Positions 52,193 through 62,095 of a DNA stretch of 64,000 nt are shown here, one piece after another. The notes under the pieces were generated by a model. It did not search any database. It was not told where the DNA came from and worked only from the letters and a program-made list of their open reading frames with translations. The position numbers and the translations under genes were made by a program. Position 1 is the first letter of the stretch. Every line of letters starts with the position of its first letter. The DNA comes from Paenibacillus sp. PvR098 (lineage in GTDB: Bacteria > Bacillota > Bacilli > Paenibacillales > NBRC-103111), in assembly GCF_017833255.1 (NCBI RefSeq), contig NZ_JAFIBU010000001.1:4041001-4105000 (forward strand). The letters run 5' to 3'.

Positions 52193-53650
52193 TTGTCTTT
52201 GCTTAATTTACGTCTTCAAGAATTACATAACAAGCTTCATGCCAAAGAAATCACCGTCTCCGATCTGGTGGACGAATCGTATAAACGAATTGCTGCAGTT
52301 GACGGCAAGGTGAAAGCTTTTCTTAAGCTGGATGAAGATAGCGCGCGGAAGGCGGCTAAAGCTTTGGACGAGCAATCCGGAGAGGGGCATCCCCGCGGAC
52401 TGCTTTTCGGGTTGCCTATCGGTGTGAAAGACAACATTGTTACCGAAGGTGTAACGACGACTTGCGCGAGCCAATTTCTTAGCAATTACAATCCGATCTA
52501 TGATGCAACCGTTGTGAGCAAGCTGAAGGAAGCAGAGGCCGTCTCTGTAGGCAAGCTGAACATGGACGAGTTTGCCATGGGAGGTTCGGGTGAGAATTCG
52601 AGCTTTTATCCAACGCACAACCCTTGGAACCTCGAACATGTTCCGGGGGGCTCCAGCAGCGGTTCCGCTGCGGCGGTAGCGGCGGGCGAGGTGTACTTTT
52701 CACTTGGCTCAGATACCGGGGGATCGATTCGTCAGCCGGCAGCATATTGCGGCATTGTTGGAATGAAGCCGACATACGGCCTGGTGTCTCGTTATGGTCT
52801 GGTGGCATTCGCCTCCTCCCTCGACCAAATTGGGCCGCTGACCAAGAACGTCGAGGACAGTGCTTACTTGCTTCAAGCGATTGCCGGTCATGACCCTAAG
52901 GACTCGACATCACTAAACACGGATATTCCAGATTATATTGGCTCCTTGACGGGAGACGTCCAGGGACTGCGCATCGCCGTGCCGAAGGAATACCTTGGTC
53001 AAGGGATTGATCCGAAGGTGAAGGATGCCGTGCTTACGGCATTGAAAGTGTTTGAAGGCTTGGGAGCCGTCGTCGAAGAAGTATCGCTGCCGCATTCAGA
53101 GTATGCCGTTGCCGCATATTATCTTTTGGCGTCCTCGGAAGCGTCCTCCAATCTGGCTCGTTTCGACGGAGTACGGTATGGTATACGCGGCGAAAATCCG
53201 AAGAACCTGCTGGACGTCTATCTTAAATCCCGCAGCGAAGGTTTCGGAAATGAAGTGAAGCGCCGAATCATGCTCGGCACCTATGCTTTAAGCTCCGGTT
53301 ATTATGATGCATATTATTTGAAGGCGCAGAAAGTGCGCACTTTGATTAAACGCGATTTCGACCAAGTGTTTGAAAAATATGACGTGGTAATTGGGCCGAC
53401 TGCTCCGACAACGGCTTTTCGGATCGGTTCGCAGACGGACAACCCGTTGACCATGTATTTGAACGATATCCTGACGATCCCCGTCAATCTGGCCGGCATT
53501 CCGGCGATCAGCATTCCTTGCGGGTTCTCGGACGGATTGCCGGTTGGTCTGCAAATCATCGGCAAAGCGCTCGATGAATCGACGATTCTGCGCGTAGCCC
53601 ATGCTTACGAGCAGCACACCGACTTCCACAAGCAGCGTCCGCAGCTGTAA
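52193..53650 (+). CDS. gatA: Glutamyl-tRNA(Gln) amidotransferase subunit A
   Basis: Amidase subunit (485 aa) that releases ammonia from glutamine. The amidase signature is [36 protein letters not shown] between residues about 150-185, with the Ser-cisSer-Lys triad (K in [11 protein letters not shown] in PGGSSSGS and GGSIRQ). It starts with TTG 52193 behind GGGAGG at 8 bases. Second gene of gatCAB. Confidence 0.96.
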   Translation: MSLLNLRLQELHNKLHAKEITVSDLVDESYKRIAAVDGKVKAFLKLDEDSARKAAKALDEQSGEGHPRGLLFGLPIGVKDNIVTEGVTTTCASQFLSNYNPIYDATVVSKLKEAEAVSVGKLNMDEFAMGGSGENSSFYPTHNPWNLEHVPGGSSSGSAAAVAAGEVYFSLGSDTGGSIRQPAAYCGIVGMKPTYGLVSRYGLVAFASSLDQIGPLTKNVEDSAYLLQAIAGHDPKDSTSLNTDIPDYIGSLTGDVQGLRIAVPKEYLGQGIDPKVKDAVLTALKVFEGLGAVVEEVSLPHSEYAVAAYYLLASSEASSNLARFDGVRYGIRGENPKNLLDVYLKSRSEGFGNEVKRRIMLGTYALSSGYYDAYYLKAQKVRTLIKRDFDQVFEKYDVVIGPTAPTTAFRIGSQTDNPLTMYLNDILTIPVNLAGIPAISIPCGFSDGLPVGLQIIGKALDESTILRVAHAYEQHTDFHKQRPQL

Positions 53651-53668
53651 TAGAAAGGAGCAACCTAA

Positions 53669-55117
53669 GTGACAGCAGCAACCGATAAGAAATACGAAAC
53701 GGTCATAGGACTTGAGGTGCACGTAGAGCTGCACACGAAATCCAAAATTTTCTGCGGCTGCTCCACCGCATTTGGAGCTCCGCCGAACACGCATACGTGT
53801 CCGGTTTGTTTAGGACATCCCGGCGTGCTTCCCGTGCTGAACAAGCAGGCGGTGGAATATGCCATGAAGGCAGCGATGGCGCTCAATTGCCAGGTTGCAA
53901 CGGAAAGCAAATTTGACCGAAAAAACTATTTTTACCCCGACTCCCCTAAGGCTTACCAGATTTCACAGTATGACAAGCCTGTGGGCGAGCATGGCTGGAT
54001 CGAGATCGAAGTGAACGGCGAGACGAAGCGTATCGGCATTACGCGTGTGCATTTGGAGGAAGATGCGGGCAAGCTTACTCACGTGGACGGTGGTTATGCT
54101 ACGCTTGCCGACTACAACCGGGTAGGCACTCCGCTGATCGAAATCGTATCCGAGCCGGATCTCCGCTCTCCCGAGGAAGCGCGGGCTTACCTGGAGAAAA
54201 TCAAGGCGATCATGCAGTACTGCGACGTTTCCGACGTGAAGATGGAGGAAGGGTCCCTTCGCTGCGACGCAAACATTAGTTTACGGCCGTTCGGACAGAA
54301 GGAATTCGGTACGAAAGCCGAGCTCAAGAACATGAACTCGTTCCGCGGCGTACAGCGCGGCCTGGAATACGAGGAGTGGAGACAGGCTGACGTGCTCGAA
54401 GGCGGGGGTAATGTCGTGCAAGAGACGCGCCGCTGGGATGAGGCACAGGGCAAGACGCTGACGATGCGCAGCAAAGAGCAGGCCCACGACTATCGTTATT
54501 TCCCGGACCCGGACTTGGTATCCATGCATATCGACGAGGAGTGGAAAGCACGGGTGCTTGCGTCAATTCCTGAGCTGCCAGATGCGCGCAAAAAGCGTTA
54601 CGTGGACGAATATGGTCTGCCGAGCTACGATGCGGAGGTTATTACCTCTTCCATCAAGGTGGCTGATTTCTTCGAGGAAAGCTTGAACTTTACGAAAGAC
54701 GCTAAGGCGGTTTCCAACTGGATTATGGGAGACCTGCTCGGGTATTTGAACGCAAACAACCTGGAGCTTGGCGACGTGAAAATTACCGGTAAAGGTCTTG
54801 GAGAAATGATTGGCCTTTTGGAAAAGGGGACGATCAGCAGCAAAATCGCTAAAACCGTATTCAAGTCCATGCTGGAAACCGGCAAAGATCCTCAGACCAT
54901 TGTTGAAGAGCAGGGTCTGGTGCAAATCAGCGACGAAGGGGCGATTAAAGCCGTTGTCGATCAGATTGTAAGCAATAACCCGCAATCGGTTGCCGATTTT
55001 AAAGCGGGCAAAGAAAAAGCGGTCGGGTTCTTGGTTGGACAAGTCATGAAGGAAACCAAAGGCAAAGCCAACCCTGGATTGGTGAACAAGCTGATAATCG
55101 AACGCCTTAACAGTTAA
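53669..55117 (+). CDS. gatB: Asp/Glu-tRNA amidotransferase subunit B
   Basis: Kinase/transamidase subunit (482 aa) that activates the tRNA-bound Glu or Asp and accepts ammonia from GatA. The GatB start [20 protein letters not shown] and the segments [30 protein letters not shown] and [10 protein letters not shown] are diagnostic. The C-terminal YqeY-like tail is complete ([11 protein letters not shown]). It starts with GTG behind AAAGGAG. Third gene of the operon. Confidence 0.96.
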   Translation: MTAATDKKYETVIGLEVHVELHTKSKIFCGCSTAFGAPPNTHTCPVCLGHPGVLPVLNKQAVEYAMKAAMALNCQVATESKFDRKNYFYPDSPKAYQISQYDKPVGEHGWIEIEVNGETKRIGITRVHLEEDAGKLTHVDGGYATLADYNRVGTPLIEIVSEPDLRSPEEARAYLEKIKAIMQYCDVSDVKMEEGSLRCDANISLRPFGQKEFGTKAELKNMNSFRGVQRGLEYEEWRQADVLEGGGNVVQETRRWDEAQGKTLTMRSKEQAHDYRYFPDPDLVSMHIDEEWKARVLASIPELPDARKKRYVDEYGLPSYDAEVITSSIKVADFFEESLNFTKDAKAVSNWIMGDLLGYLNANNLELGDVKITGKGLGEMIGLLEKGTISSKIAKTVFKSMLETGKDPQTIVEEQGLVQISDEGAIKAVVDQIVSNNPQSVADFKAGKEKAVGFLVGQVMKETKGKANPGLVNKLIIERLNS

Positions 55118-55216
55118 TGTGAATCAAGTGGTATGCTCCTTTGTCCGGCCCATAATTGTGAGTCGGACATTGGGGGACATACCGCTTTTTTTATGTATAA
55201 TAAGGGGGCTGCATCC

Positions 55217-55669
55217 ATGATTCGTGCAATCGATTTGGCTGATATGCAGGAGGTGCTTGCTTTCCTATTGCTGCAGCAAACCGCTTACCGGGTGGAGGCG
55301 GAACGGATCGGCTTTGATGAGATTCCTCCTCTGTTTGATTCTCCGCAGAGCCTGCGGGATTCCGGGGAATCATTCTTCGGCTATTATGAAGGCAGCAAGC
55401 TCCATGGTGCCGCGGCATGTAAGCAGAGCCCCAAGGAGGTCGTCATTTGCCGCATGATGGTGCATCCGGACTGCTTCCGCCGCGGTATCGCAAGCAAGCT
55501 TCTGAAGCACCTCGAGCAATTCGCGCTGCCAGGCATGAAAATGATCGTATACACGGGTACGAACAATACACCCGCCGTTGGGCTGTATGATAAGCATGGC
55601 TACGAACCGTTTCATATGCAGCTATTGGCTCCCGGGATCACATTAACGCAGTTTCAGAAAATGTTGTAA
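55217..55669 (+). CDS. GNAT family N-acetyltransferase
   Basis: 150-residue GNAT-fold protein. The acetyl-CoA-binding motif A is MMVHPDCFRRGIASKLLKHLEQ (split in the family as V-x-P...R-x-x-G-x-A), and the motif B tail is TGTNNTPAVGLYDKHGY. ATG 55217 behind GGGGG is used; the longer frame from 55133 has no site. It stands alone after gatB. Substrate unknown. Confidence 0.85.
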   Translation: MIRAIDLADMQEVLAFLLLQQTAYRVEAERIGFDEIPPLFDSPQSLRDSGESFFGYYEGSKLHGAAACKQSPKEVVICRMMVHPDCFRRGIASKLLKHLEQFALPGMKMIVYTGTNNTPAVGLYDKHGYEPFHMQLLAPGITLTQFQKML

Positions 55670-55717
55670 TGCTGAAGTTCTGCTTCACCGATTATCACAA
55701 TATGTAAATACTAAGGA

Positions 55718-55743
55718 AAAGGCCTGTTCTCCGGGCCTTTTTG
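55718..55743 (+). terminator. Terminator after the GNAT gene
   Basis: AAAGGCC/GGCCTTT (55718-55724 with 55734-55740) followed by TTG. The rest of 55744-55983, up to mgtC, shows no gene or recognised RNA. Confidence 0.7.
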
Positions 55744-55983
55744 TATTTCCATAAGATTTTCTCCGGAGATAGAGAGGTATAATTGTTGATTCTTACGATG
55801 CATTATACGTGTAATGATTTGGTATCCTGCCTTTCACCCTTGTTTTCCGCTCGTATAAAGGGTTATCTGTCTAAATTCATTATATTGGGCCGTGAAGCGG
55901 TTAGCATTTTTTTGGTAAATGTCTCCTGAAGCGGTCCTTTCATGTTACAATAATCTTCATTATTCATGAGGAGGCGACGGTCT

Positions 55984-56676
55984 ATGAATGATCCGTGGAC
56001 AATTGATACGCTGCATATCACTCTTCGTTTACTGTTAGCCTTATTGTTAGGCGGAGTCATTGGGATCGAACGGGAACAAAACAACCGTGCGGCAGGACTG
56101 CGTACTCACATTCTCGTATGTCTTGGGTCTACACTCATCATGCTGTTATCTATGTATGGGTTTTCCGAATTCGCTAAGCTGGATAACGTACGTTTGGATC
56201 CTGCCCGACTCGCGGCGCAAGTGATTAGCGGCATCGGGTTTTTAGGGGCGGGTACGATTCTTTTTACTGGTAAGTCTATAACCGGGCTTACGACGGCGGC
56301 TTCTTTGTGGGTTGTCGCAGCCATTGGCCTTGCTGTTGGCGCCGGTTTTTATTATGCTGCGGGGCTTACCTGTGCGCTTGCTTTGATCAGCCTTTTTTTA
56401 TTGAATCTCGTCGAGCAAAAATACTTCCATACGAAGAAATTACGCTTTTTGAAGTTGGAGGCTACAGATAGTCCCAGTCTGCTTGGACGGGTCGTCGCTA
56501 TGCTCAGCAAACAAGGTAATGCGATTCAAAAGCTTTCCGTTGAAGAAATTCCCGGGGAACAAGGGAACCGGATCCAGATTACTTTAACGCTTCGCTTGGC
56601 CAAAGATATTAAGATGGCCCAAACGGTGGAAGAACTGATGAGCTTGGACGGAGTAAGCTCTGTTTCGTGTGATTAA
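55984..56676 (+). CDS. MgtC family membrane protein
   Basis: MgtC/SapB-type protein (230 aa). Four or five N-terminal helices carry GGVIGIEREQNNRAAGLRTHILVC and GIGFLGAGTIL. The cytoplasmic C-terminal domain (about 150-230) is ACT-like. MgtC proteins act in magnesium-limited growth and modulate ATP synthase in pathogens; the role here is unknown. ATG 55984 is preferred with GAGGAGG 9 bases upstream over the in-frame ATG 55966. Confidence 0.88.
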   Translation: MNDPWTIDTLHITLRLLLALLLGGVIGIEREQNNRAAGLRTHILVCLGSTLIMLLSMYGFSEFAKLDNVRLDPARLAAQVISGIGFLGAGTILFTGKSITGLTTAASLWVVAAIGLAVGAGFYYAAGLTCALALISLFLLNLVEQKYFHTKKLRFLKLEATDSPSLLGRVVAMLSKQGNAIQKLSVEEIPGEQGNRIQITLTLRLAKDIKMAQTVEELMSLDGVSSVSCD

Positions 56677-56690
56677 TTTTTACAATAAAT

Positions 56691-56719
56691 TGAAGGGTTC
56701 ATTGGAGACGCCGCGTCAA
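56691..56719 (+). promoter_or_regulatory. Possible ECF-type promoter before the sigma gene
   Basis: TGAAGG (56691-56696), 17-bp spacer, CGTCAA (56714-56719), loosely like the TGAAAC...CGTC pattern of extracytoplasmic sigma factors. Weak evidence. Confidence 0.25.
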
Positions 56720-56763
56720 AGAGGTTGAATATGAAGGAGCAAGGCGGTGAAACGGTGGAAATC

Positions 56764-57354
56764 ATGACGGATGAACAGTTGGTCGAGTTGGTTCTTCAAG
56801 GCGATCATGAAGCATATCGAGTGCTGATGGAACAACAAGGACTATATTTATACACTGATTTACCGTATGGTTGAGCATCGCGAAACCGCCGAGGATCTGA
56901 CTCAGGAGGTTTTTATCAAGCTTTATCGTTCGTTGGACCGTTTTCACGGAGATTCTCAGCTGAAGACTGGATGTACAGGCTCACTGTTAATTTGGTTTCC
57001 GATTACCGGCATTCCCGGAGCCGAAGGCCATATGAAGCGGTTTTAGACAAAGTCAAGAGCTGGTTCGGCGACCGAAAGCACGAACCGGAAGCACGTGCAG
57101 TTCAGAAGGAAGATCAGCAAACGATGCCGACATTGCTTGCCGGCCTGCCTGAGAAATACAGGTCTATTATGATTCTTTACCATTATAAACATCTGACGTA
57201 TCAGGAAATATCGGAGGCTATCGGGTTGCCGGTCAAAACGATTGAGACGAGGTTATATCGAGGGAAAGCACTGCTGAAAGAAAAATGGCTCGAGGTGCGG
57301 GGTCATGGTTATCATGCATCTGAACGATCAAGAGCTGCAACGATATCTGAATAG
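56764..57354 (+). pseudogene. ECF sigma factor gene broken by two frameshifts
   Basis: Three consecutive frames together give an ECF sigma factor. The first frame ends MTDEQLVELVLQGDHEAYRV...EQ then runs to a TGA at 56872-56874. The second frame supplies KDYIYTLIYRMVEHRETAED and LTQEVFIKLYRSLDRFHGD. The third, which is again the first frame, supplies FSAEDWMYRLTVNLVSDYRH and region 4 (LPEKYRSIMILYHYKHLTYQ). A 2-bp loss near 56836 and a 1-bp loss near 56953 would explain this. An anti-sigma gene overlaps the end and is intact. It could be true decay or assembly error. GGTGGA precedes ATG 56764; ATG 56731 is an alternative. Confidence 0.75.
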
Positions 57355-57772
57355 AAGAAGCTCCGGGAAGGAAAGTCGACGAATCTCGACTCATCTCAAG
57401 ACTTGCTCCGCCTGCCGAAGGAGAATTTCTGAATTTCTTGATATGGAAACGGATTTGGAGGAGCTCCCTGTCCTGCAAGCTCCGAGCGATCTGACGCATC
57501 GGGTGATGTCTGTGATCGAGGGTGCTGCGCAAACGGCCGTTTCCGGGATGGATGCCGGTCGAATTTCATCAAACCACAAGCGGCGCTCCTACTGGCGCTC
57601 TGAATTGGTCAACGGGCTTGTCGCTACAGCTGCAACGTATTTATTTATTTCAACCGGCATCGTAGGGAAATTGATAACCCTTGATGCGATCCGGCTTGAG
57701 GCTGGTTTACGTACCGGTGCCATCCAATTATTCCAGGCCGTCGAAGCAGTTTCACGGAATTTGCTGTCCTAA
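57305..57772 (+). CDS. Zinc-finger anti-sigma factor
   Basis: 155-residue ZAS-type anti-sigma factor with H30-x3-C34-x2-C37 (THLKTCSACRR) in the N-terminal cytoplasmic domain and one membrane helix near residues 105-120 (GLVATAATYLFISTGIV). It binds and inhibits the partner ECF sigma factor in known systems. GAGGTG lies 7 bases before the ATG, and the start overlaps the end of the sigma gene by 50 bp. Because the sigma gene is broken, its present partner is uncertain. Confidence 0.82.
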   Translation: MVIMHLNDQELQRYLNRRSSGKESRRISTHLKTCSACRRRISEFLDMETDLEELPVLQAPSDLTHRVMSVIEGAAQTAVSGMDAGRISSNHKRRSYWRSELVNGLVATAATYLFISTGIVGKLITLDAIRLEAGLRTGAIQLFQAVEAVSRNLLS

Positions 57773-57786
57773 GGAGGAGTACACCG

Positions 57787-58431
57787 ATGCAGGATCAGGA
57801 TCAGTCGAAAGGTCCGAATATCCATGATGACGATCAAGAAGACGCTTTTTTGCGGGAGAGGATGGAGCGCTACGGGCAAGCCCGCAGGCAGCAGCCGTAT
57901 GACCCGTTCTATGATCACCGAATGCCCCGTAAAAATAAATGGATCGCCGGTATTCTTTCCCTTGTGATCCCCGGTACGGGTCAGCTCTACCTGGGTCTTA
58001 TGCAGCGCGGCATGAGCATTATGCTGCTGTTGATTGTCGATATTTTTGCTATTGTTTTCTTTGCTACGAACGGGGCGACAAGCATTCCACTCATCGTTTT
58101 GTTCTCACTGCTTGTACCTGTTATTTATTTCTATAATATTTTTGATGCGCTGCAGCAAACGGACAAGGTTAATTATTCCGGCTCTTCTTATGAAGTGGAT
58201 GGGCGGGCGGAAGAGTGGATGACCTTCCCGGGAGAGGAGCCCGTGAAGCGAAAGCTTAGGGGGAATGGGTTCGGTTACGTATTGATTGCTGCTGGAGCAC
58301 TCCTTTTTCTCGTGAATGGTAAGCCGGCTTGGCTTGATCGAGTGTTTGATTTCTTAGGCTCATCGATCGGCGCTGTTATTCTGATTGCCGTTGGAGTCTA
58401 CATGTTCTTTAAGGAATCCATGAAAAAGTAA
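57787..58431 (+). CDS. Membrane protein with acidic N-terminus, TM2-like
   Basis: 214-residue membrane protein. The first 55 residues are charged (MQDQDQSKGPNIHDDDQEDA). Then IAGILSLVIPGTGQLYLGL, typical of TM2-type helices, two further hydrophobic segments and a C-terminal pair. AAGGAGG precedes the ATG. It is in the operon of the sigma/anti-sigma pair and the beta-strand repeat protein, so an envelope-stress role is likely by association only. Confidence 0.75.
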   Translation: MQDQDQSKGPNIHDDDQEDAFLRERMERYGQARRQQPYDPFYDHRMPRKNKWIAGILSLVIPGTGQLYLGLMQRGMSIMLLLIVDIFAIVFFATNGATSIPLIVLFSLLVPVIYFYNIFDALQQTDKVNYSGSSYEVDGRAEEWMTFPGEEPVKRKLRGNGFGYVLIAAGALLFLVNGKPAWLDRVFDFLGSSIGAVILIAVGVYMFFKESMKK

Positions 58432-58443
58432 GGGGAGACACTT

Positions 58444-59688
58444 ATGCATAAAGCAGGTCGCTATACGGCGGCGCTTCTGCTCGTGCTGGTCGGCGGTGCT
58501 GTGATTGCCGACAGGATGATGAGTACGAGCTACACCGTGGCACTTATAGAGTGGTGGCCGCTGCTATTCATCTTTTTGGGCGTCGAATATATTTCGTTAA
58601 ATATGAAATACAGAAACAGTGAGCGCCAGTTGAAACTGGATTTGGTGGGCGTTATCTTTGCCGTCATGATCTCAGCTGTTGTCATTGTGAGTACACAAAC
58701 CACCAATTTCATGAAAAAATTCGAGGAATTCAATATTTCGGAAGCTATTGATTCAATGACTTCGGAAGGTCGCCGATTTGATAAGGAGAAGACAGCAATT
58801 CCGCTTTCCGCTAGCACGGAGAATATCCGAATCATTAACCCGTCGGGGAATGTCGTTCTGCGTCCGGGTCAAGTCGACCAAGTGCAGGTAGAGCTTAGTG
58901 TTATTGTGAAAGCGGAGAATGAGAACGAGGCCAAGACGATTGCCGACGAGTCGAGGCTGGAATTTAGCGAAAGCGGCAATACGCTCGAACTTCAAGCCGT
59001 CGCTAAAGAATATTCAGGCTCTTACTTTGGAAGCCGCAAACCTCGGGTGGATCTGGTGGTTACCCTGCCTGAGAAGCAGGAGGTCAATCTGGAGATGCGG
59101 CTGGGAAATGGTAAAATCAGTGCTTCACGGCTCCCGATAAAGGAACGTTTGACTGGGGAGACTACGAACGGCGAGATCCGAATATCTGAACTGAAGGGTG
59201 AATTGCGTTTTAAAACTTCCAATGGTCTGATCAGTGCAAGTCAGACGGCAGGCAGCTTGACTTTAGAAACGTCAAATGGACGAATTGAATTAACTAACCA
59301 TGAAGGCGATGCGGTTATGGAATCCACGAACGGAGAAATTCGGGCAATGAATACGTCGGGGACGATTCAAGCGGAAACTTCCAATGGGGCGATCGTGATT
59401 GATGGGTCACTGAGAGGGCTTAAGGCGCATACGAGTAACGGCTCCGTAGATATTTCCAGCCGAACGGTGGATGGAGACTGGGATGTCGAGACGTCCCACG
59501 GAAAGATCGACTTGAAGCTTCCGTCAGGCGGCGACTACCGAATCGAGGGGGAAGGCAATGAAGGCGTTATTGAAACAAACCTGCCGCTGAGCATTCAGAA
59601 AGATACGATCTCAGGAACCATCGGAGCCGGTACGCATCGAATCCGTCTGGAAACGAATGGATCGCTTTCGATTCAAATGATGAATTGA
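58444..59688 (+). CDS. DUF4097-type beta-strand repeat membrane protein
   Basis: 414-residue protein. Two N-terminal hydrophobic segments (YTAALLLVLVGGAVIADR; VIFAVMISAVVIVS) are followed by an extracytoplasmic right-handed beta-repeat domain of the DUF4097 type. Short repeats such as ETSNGRIEL, ESTNGEIRA, ETSNGAIVI and HTSNGSVDI are about 19-20 residues apart. GGGGAGA precedes the ATG. DUF4097 proteins often accompany envelope-stress regulators. It is the last gene of the unit. Confidence 0.82.
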   Translation: MHKAGRYTAALLLVLVGGAVIADRMMSTSYTVALIEWWPLLFIFLGVEYISLNMKYRNSERQLKLDLVGVIFAVMISAVVIVSTQTTNFMKKFEEFNISEAIDSMTSEGRRFDKEKTAIPLSASTENIRIINPSGNVVLRPGQVDQVQVELSVIVKAENENEAKTIADESRLEFSESGNTLELQAVAKEYSGSYFGSRKPRVDLVVTLPEKQEVNLEMRLGNGKISASRLPIKERLTGETTNGEIRISELKGELRFKTSNGLISASQTAGSLTLETSNGRIELTNHEGDAVMESTNGEIRAMNTSGTIQAETSNGAIVIDGSLRGLKAHTSNGSVDISSRTVDGDWDVETSHGKIDLKLPSGGDYRIEGEGNEGVIETNLPLSIQKDTISGTIGAGTHRIRLETNGSLSIQMMN

Positions 59689-59752
59689 CAATTTGCCTGA
59701 CTTGCGATTAGAATAAAGAGATATAATTTCCACGAGTTGGGTGGTGAACACC

Positions 59753-60184
59753 ATGAATCATTCTCTAGAACAAGCGTTAAATAAACTGAAGACGATGGGC
59801 GTCCGGATGACTCCGCAGCGCCATGCCATCTTGTCTTATTTGCTCGATACGATGATTCATCCTACGGCGGATGATATTTATAAGGCACTATCTCCGCGTT
59901 TTCCCAGCATGAGTGTAGCTACGGTATACAATAACCTCAAGGTGTTTATCGAGGTGGGGCTGGTGCGGGAGATGACGTACGGCGATCATTCCAGCAGGTT
60001 CGATGCCGACTTGTCCGATCATTATCATGCGTTGTGTGAGCATTGCGGCAAGCTGGTTGATTTTGCCTACAAGCCGTTGAACGATTTGGAGCAGGCGGCT
60101 GGACAAATGACCGGTTTTCGTGTAAAGAGTCACCGAGTCGAAGTATACGGCGTATGTTCGGATTGCGCTATGCAACCGACATGA
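59753..60184 (+). CDS. perR: Peroxide stress regulator PerR
   Basis: Fur-family repressor (143 aa) that closely follows the PerR pattern. The regulatory metal ligands correspond to H36, D84, H90, H92 and D103. The structural zinc site is C95, C98, C135 and C138. The recognition region is FPSMSVATVYNNLKVF. Peroxide oxidation of the His ligands inactivates PerR in Bacillus. ATG 59753 is used, with GGGTGGTG upstream; GTG 59741 lies inside that site. YgzB and YgxA genes follow, as in Bacillus, with a GH18 gene inserted. Confidence 0.93.
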   Translation: MNHSLEQALNKLKTMGVRMTPQRHAILSYLLDTMIHPTADDIYKALSPRFPSMSVATVYNNLKVFIEVGLVREMTYGDHSSRFDADLSDHYHALCEHCGKLVDFAYKPLNDLEQAAGQMTGFRVKSHRVEVYGVCSDCAMQPT

Positions 60185-60287
60185 TAGTTTAATAGGTTTA
60201 AGGTATAATGGACGTGTTCGGTTTCCGCCTGTCGGTGGACGAATGCGTCCTTTTCTTTTTTCAACATGTTGATACGGGAGTGAAACC

Positions 60288-62036
60288 ATGAAAGCACCAA
60301 ACGGACGAGGAGGAAGTCCGCGTCGCAGAGCAAATCGTAAGCTGTCCCTTCTGCTTATGACGTTCGCCGTGATGTGCGGTATCGTCGTCGGCCTTTACTA
60401 TTGGTCGGTATATGTGCCGAGTTCAAAGCATGAAAAGCCGATCTTCGAAGGTAATTCAAAACCGGTGTTCTATCAAGGTGTGATGCTGGATGAACCGGCA
60501 ATCGGGCAAAAGGAAAGCTTGAAGCTCCCTTTTGATATGGTTAAAGAGCATATCGATCCATCCTTGATATATGAGCAATCATCCGAATCTACGATTATAA
60601 CGACGCGAGATAAGGTTGTGCGGCTGCGAACAAGCGAGCTAACGGGAATGCTGAATGAGAAGCCCTTCAAACTCCGATTCCCGCTCGAACAAAAAGACAG
60701 TAAGCTGTACCTTCCCATCGATCCGTTAAAGGACTTGTATGAGATCGAACTGCGTGAGTCCGAGGATACAGGGGCAGTGCTTATGTTTAAGGAAGGCGAT
60801 ATCATACGTTGGTACAAGACGCTTTCCTATTCTGACAAGCCGGACAGGACGATACCCATGCGTCGGGATTCCTCGATTAAAGCACCGATCTTAGTCGATC
60901 TGAAGCAGGACGAGAGGGTAATGGTTTGGGGGGAACAAGAACAATGGCTGCGCGTACAGCTGCAGAGTGGGTATATGGGTTATATTCTTAAAGAACATCT
61001 GATTCCTGATCAGGAGGAGATGATTCCCAAGAAAAAGCTCAAAGCCAAGTTCGTTCCAAAGCAGCAGATCAGTGGGAAAATTAATTTGACTTGGGAGCAC
61101 GTTATCACCAAAAATCCCGATACATCCAAAATTCCTCCGATGCCGGGTGTAGGTGTCGTCAGCCCTACTTGGTTTCATCTGGAGGACGGTGAAGGGAATT
61201 TGAATAACTTGGCAGACCCAGCCTATGTCAAATGGGCGCATGAGCAGGGTTATCAAGTTTGGGCGTTGTTCAGCAACGGGTTTGATCCGAAAAGGACTAC
61301 GGAAGCGTTATTCACTTACGATAAACGAATGACGATGATCAAGCAGCTGCTAGCTTTTGCGCAGATGTATTCGCTAGAAGGCATTAATATCGATTTTGAG
61401 AACGTGTATCTGAAGGATAAACAAAACCTCGTTCAATTCGTTCGCGAAATGACACCGCTTATGCATGAGCAGGGTCTTATCATCTCGATGGATGTTACGC
61501 CAAGATCAAACAGCGAGATGTGGTCTCTCTTCTATGACCGTAAAGCACTCATTGAGTCGATTGATTATATGATGCTGATGGCATATGACGAGCATTGGGC
61601 GAGTAGTCCTAAGGCTGGTTCCGTGGCATCTCTGCCTTGGGTGGAGCGGTCGATTATAGGACTTCTTGAGGAGGATGAGATCCCTCCGTCGAAGCTTATT
61701 CTTGGCATTCCGTTTTATACAAGGGAATGGACAGAGGAAGTGAAGGACGGCCAAACGAACGTAAGCTCTAGGGCTGTGTTCATGGATAGGCCGCAAAGAG
61801 TGATTAAGGAAAAGAACCTTACACCGGTTTTCTCCGAAGAAACTGGACAAAACTATATCGAATACGAGGAAGACGGGAAGCTCAAAAAAATTTGGATCGA
61901 GGATGAAACCTCTGTTAAAACGAGGATTGCCCTGGTGAACAAATACAATTTGGGTGGTGTCGCTTCCTGGCGCCGGGGCTTTGAGAATCCGCAGGTTTGG
62001 GGCTGGATTCATTCGGTACTGGAAACGAAGCAATAA
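60288..62036 (+). CDS. GH18-family glycoside hydrolase with SH3-like domain (spore-lysin type)
   Basis: 582-residue exported or membrane-anchored protein. After an N-terminal helix (about 20-42) there is a stalk-like domain (60-160), an SH3-type domain (about 195-240; IRWYKTLSYSD ... QLQSGYMGYILKEHLI) and a GH18 catalytic domain (about 265-580). The catalytic segment is GINIDFE at 365-371, with YMMLMAYDEHWA and LGIPFYTREW downstream. This resembles YaaH/SleL-like spore-cortex or peptidoglycan hydrolases. It sits between perR and ygzB. Confidence 0.87.
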   Translation: MKAPNGRGGSPRRRANRKLSLLLMTFAVMCGIVVGLYYWSVYVPSSKHEKPIFEGNSKPVFYQGVMLDEPAIGQKESLKLPFDMVKEHIDPSLIYEQSSESTIITTRDKVVRLRTSELTGMLNEKPFKLRFPLEQKDSKLYLPIDPLKDLYEIELRESEDTGAVLMFKEGDIIRWYKTLSYSDKPDRTIPMRRDSSIKAPILVDLKQDERVMVWGEQEQWLRVQLQSGYMGYILKEHLIPDQEEMIPKKKLKAKFVPKQQISGKINLTWEHVITKNPDTSKIPPMPGVGVVSPTWFHLEDGEGNLNNLADPAYVKWAHEQGYQVWALFSNGFDPKRTTEALFTYDKRMTMIKQLLAFAQMYSLEGINIDFENVYLKDKQNLVQFVREMTPLMHEQGLIISMDVTPRSNSEMWSLFYDRKALIESIDYMMLMAYDEHWASSPKAGSVASLPWVERSIIGLLEEDEIPPSKLILGIPFYTREWTEEVKDGQTNVSSRAVFMDRPQRVIKEKNLTPVFSEETGQNYIEYEEDGKLKKIWIEDETSVKTRIALVNKYNLGGVASWRRGFENPQVWGWIHSVLETKQ

Positions 62037-62037
62037 A

Positions 62038-62088
62038 AAAGAACTGGCTTTGCCCTACGCATGCTGCGTGGCAAAGCCAGTTCTTTTT
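62038..62088 (+). terminator. Strong bidirectional terminator between GH18 and ygzB genes
   Basis: 17-bp perfect stem (62038-62054 with 62070-62086), beginning AAAGAACTGGC, 15-base loop, T-runs on both sides. Confidence 0.9.
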
Positions 62089-62095
62089 CCTATTC

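Noticed and set aside
59705..59735. Possible PerR box upstream of perR
   Set aside because: AT-rich text around TTAGAATAAAG and ATATAATT does not form the TTATAAT-N-ATTATAA palindrome; autoregulation cannot be claimed.
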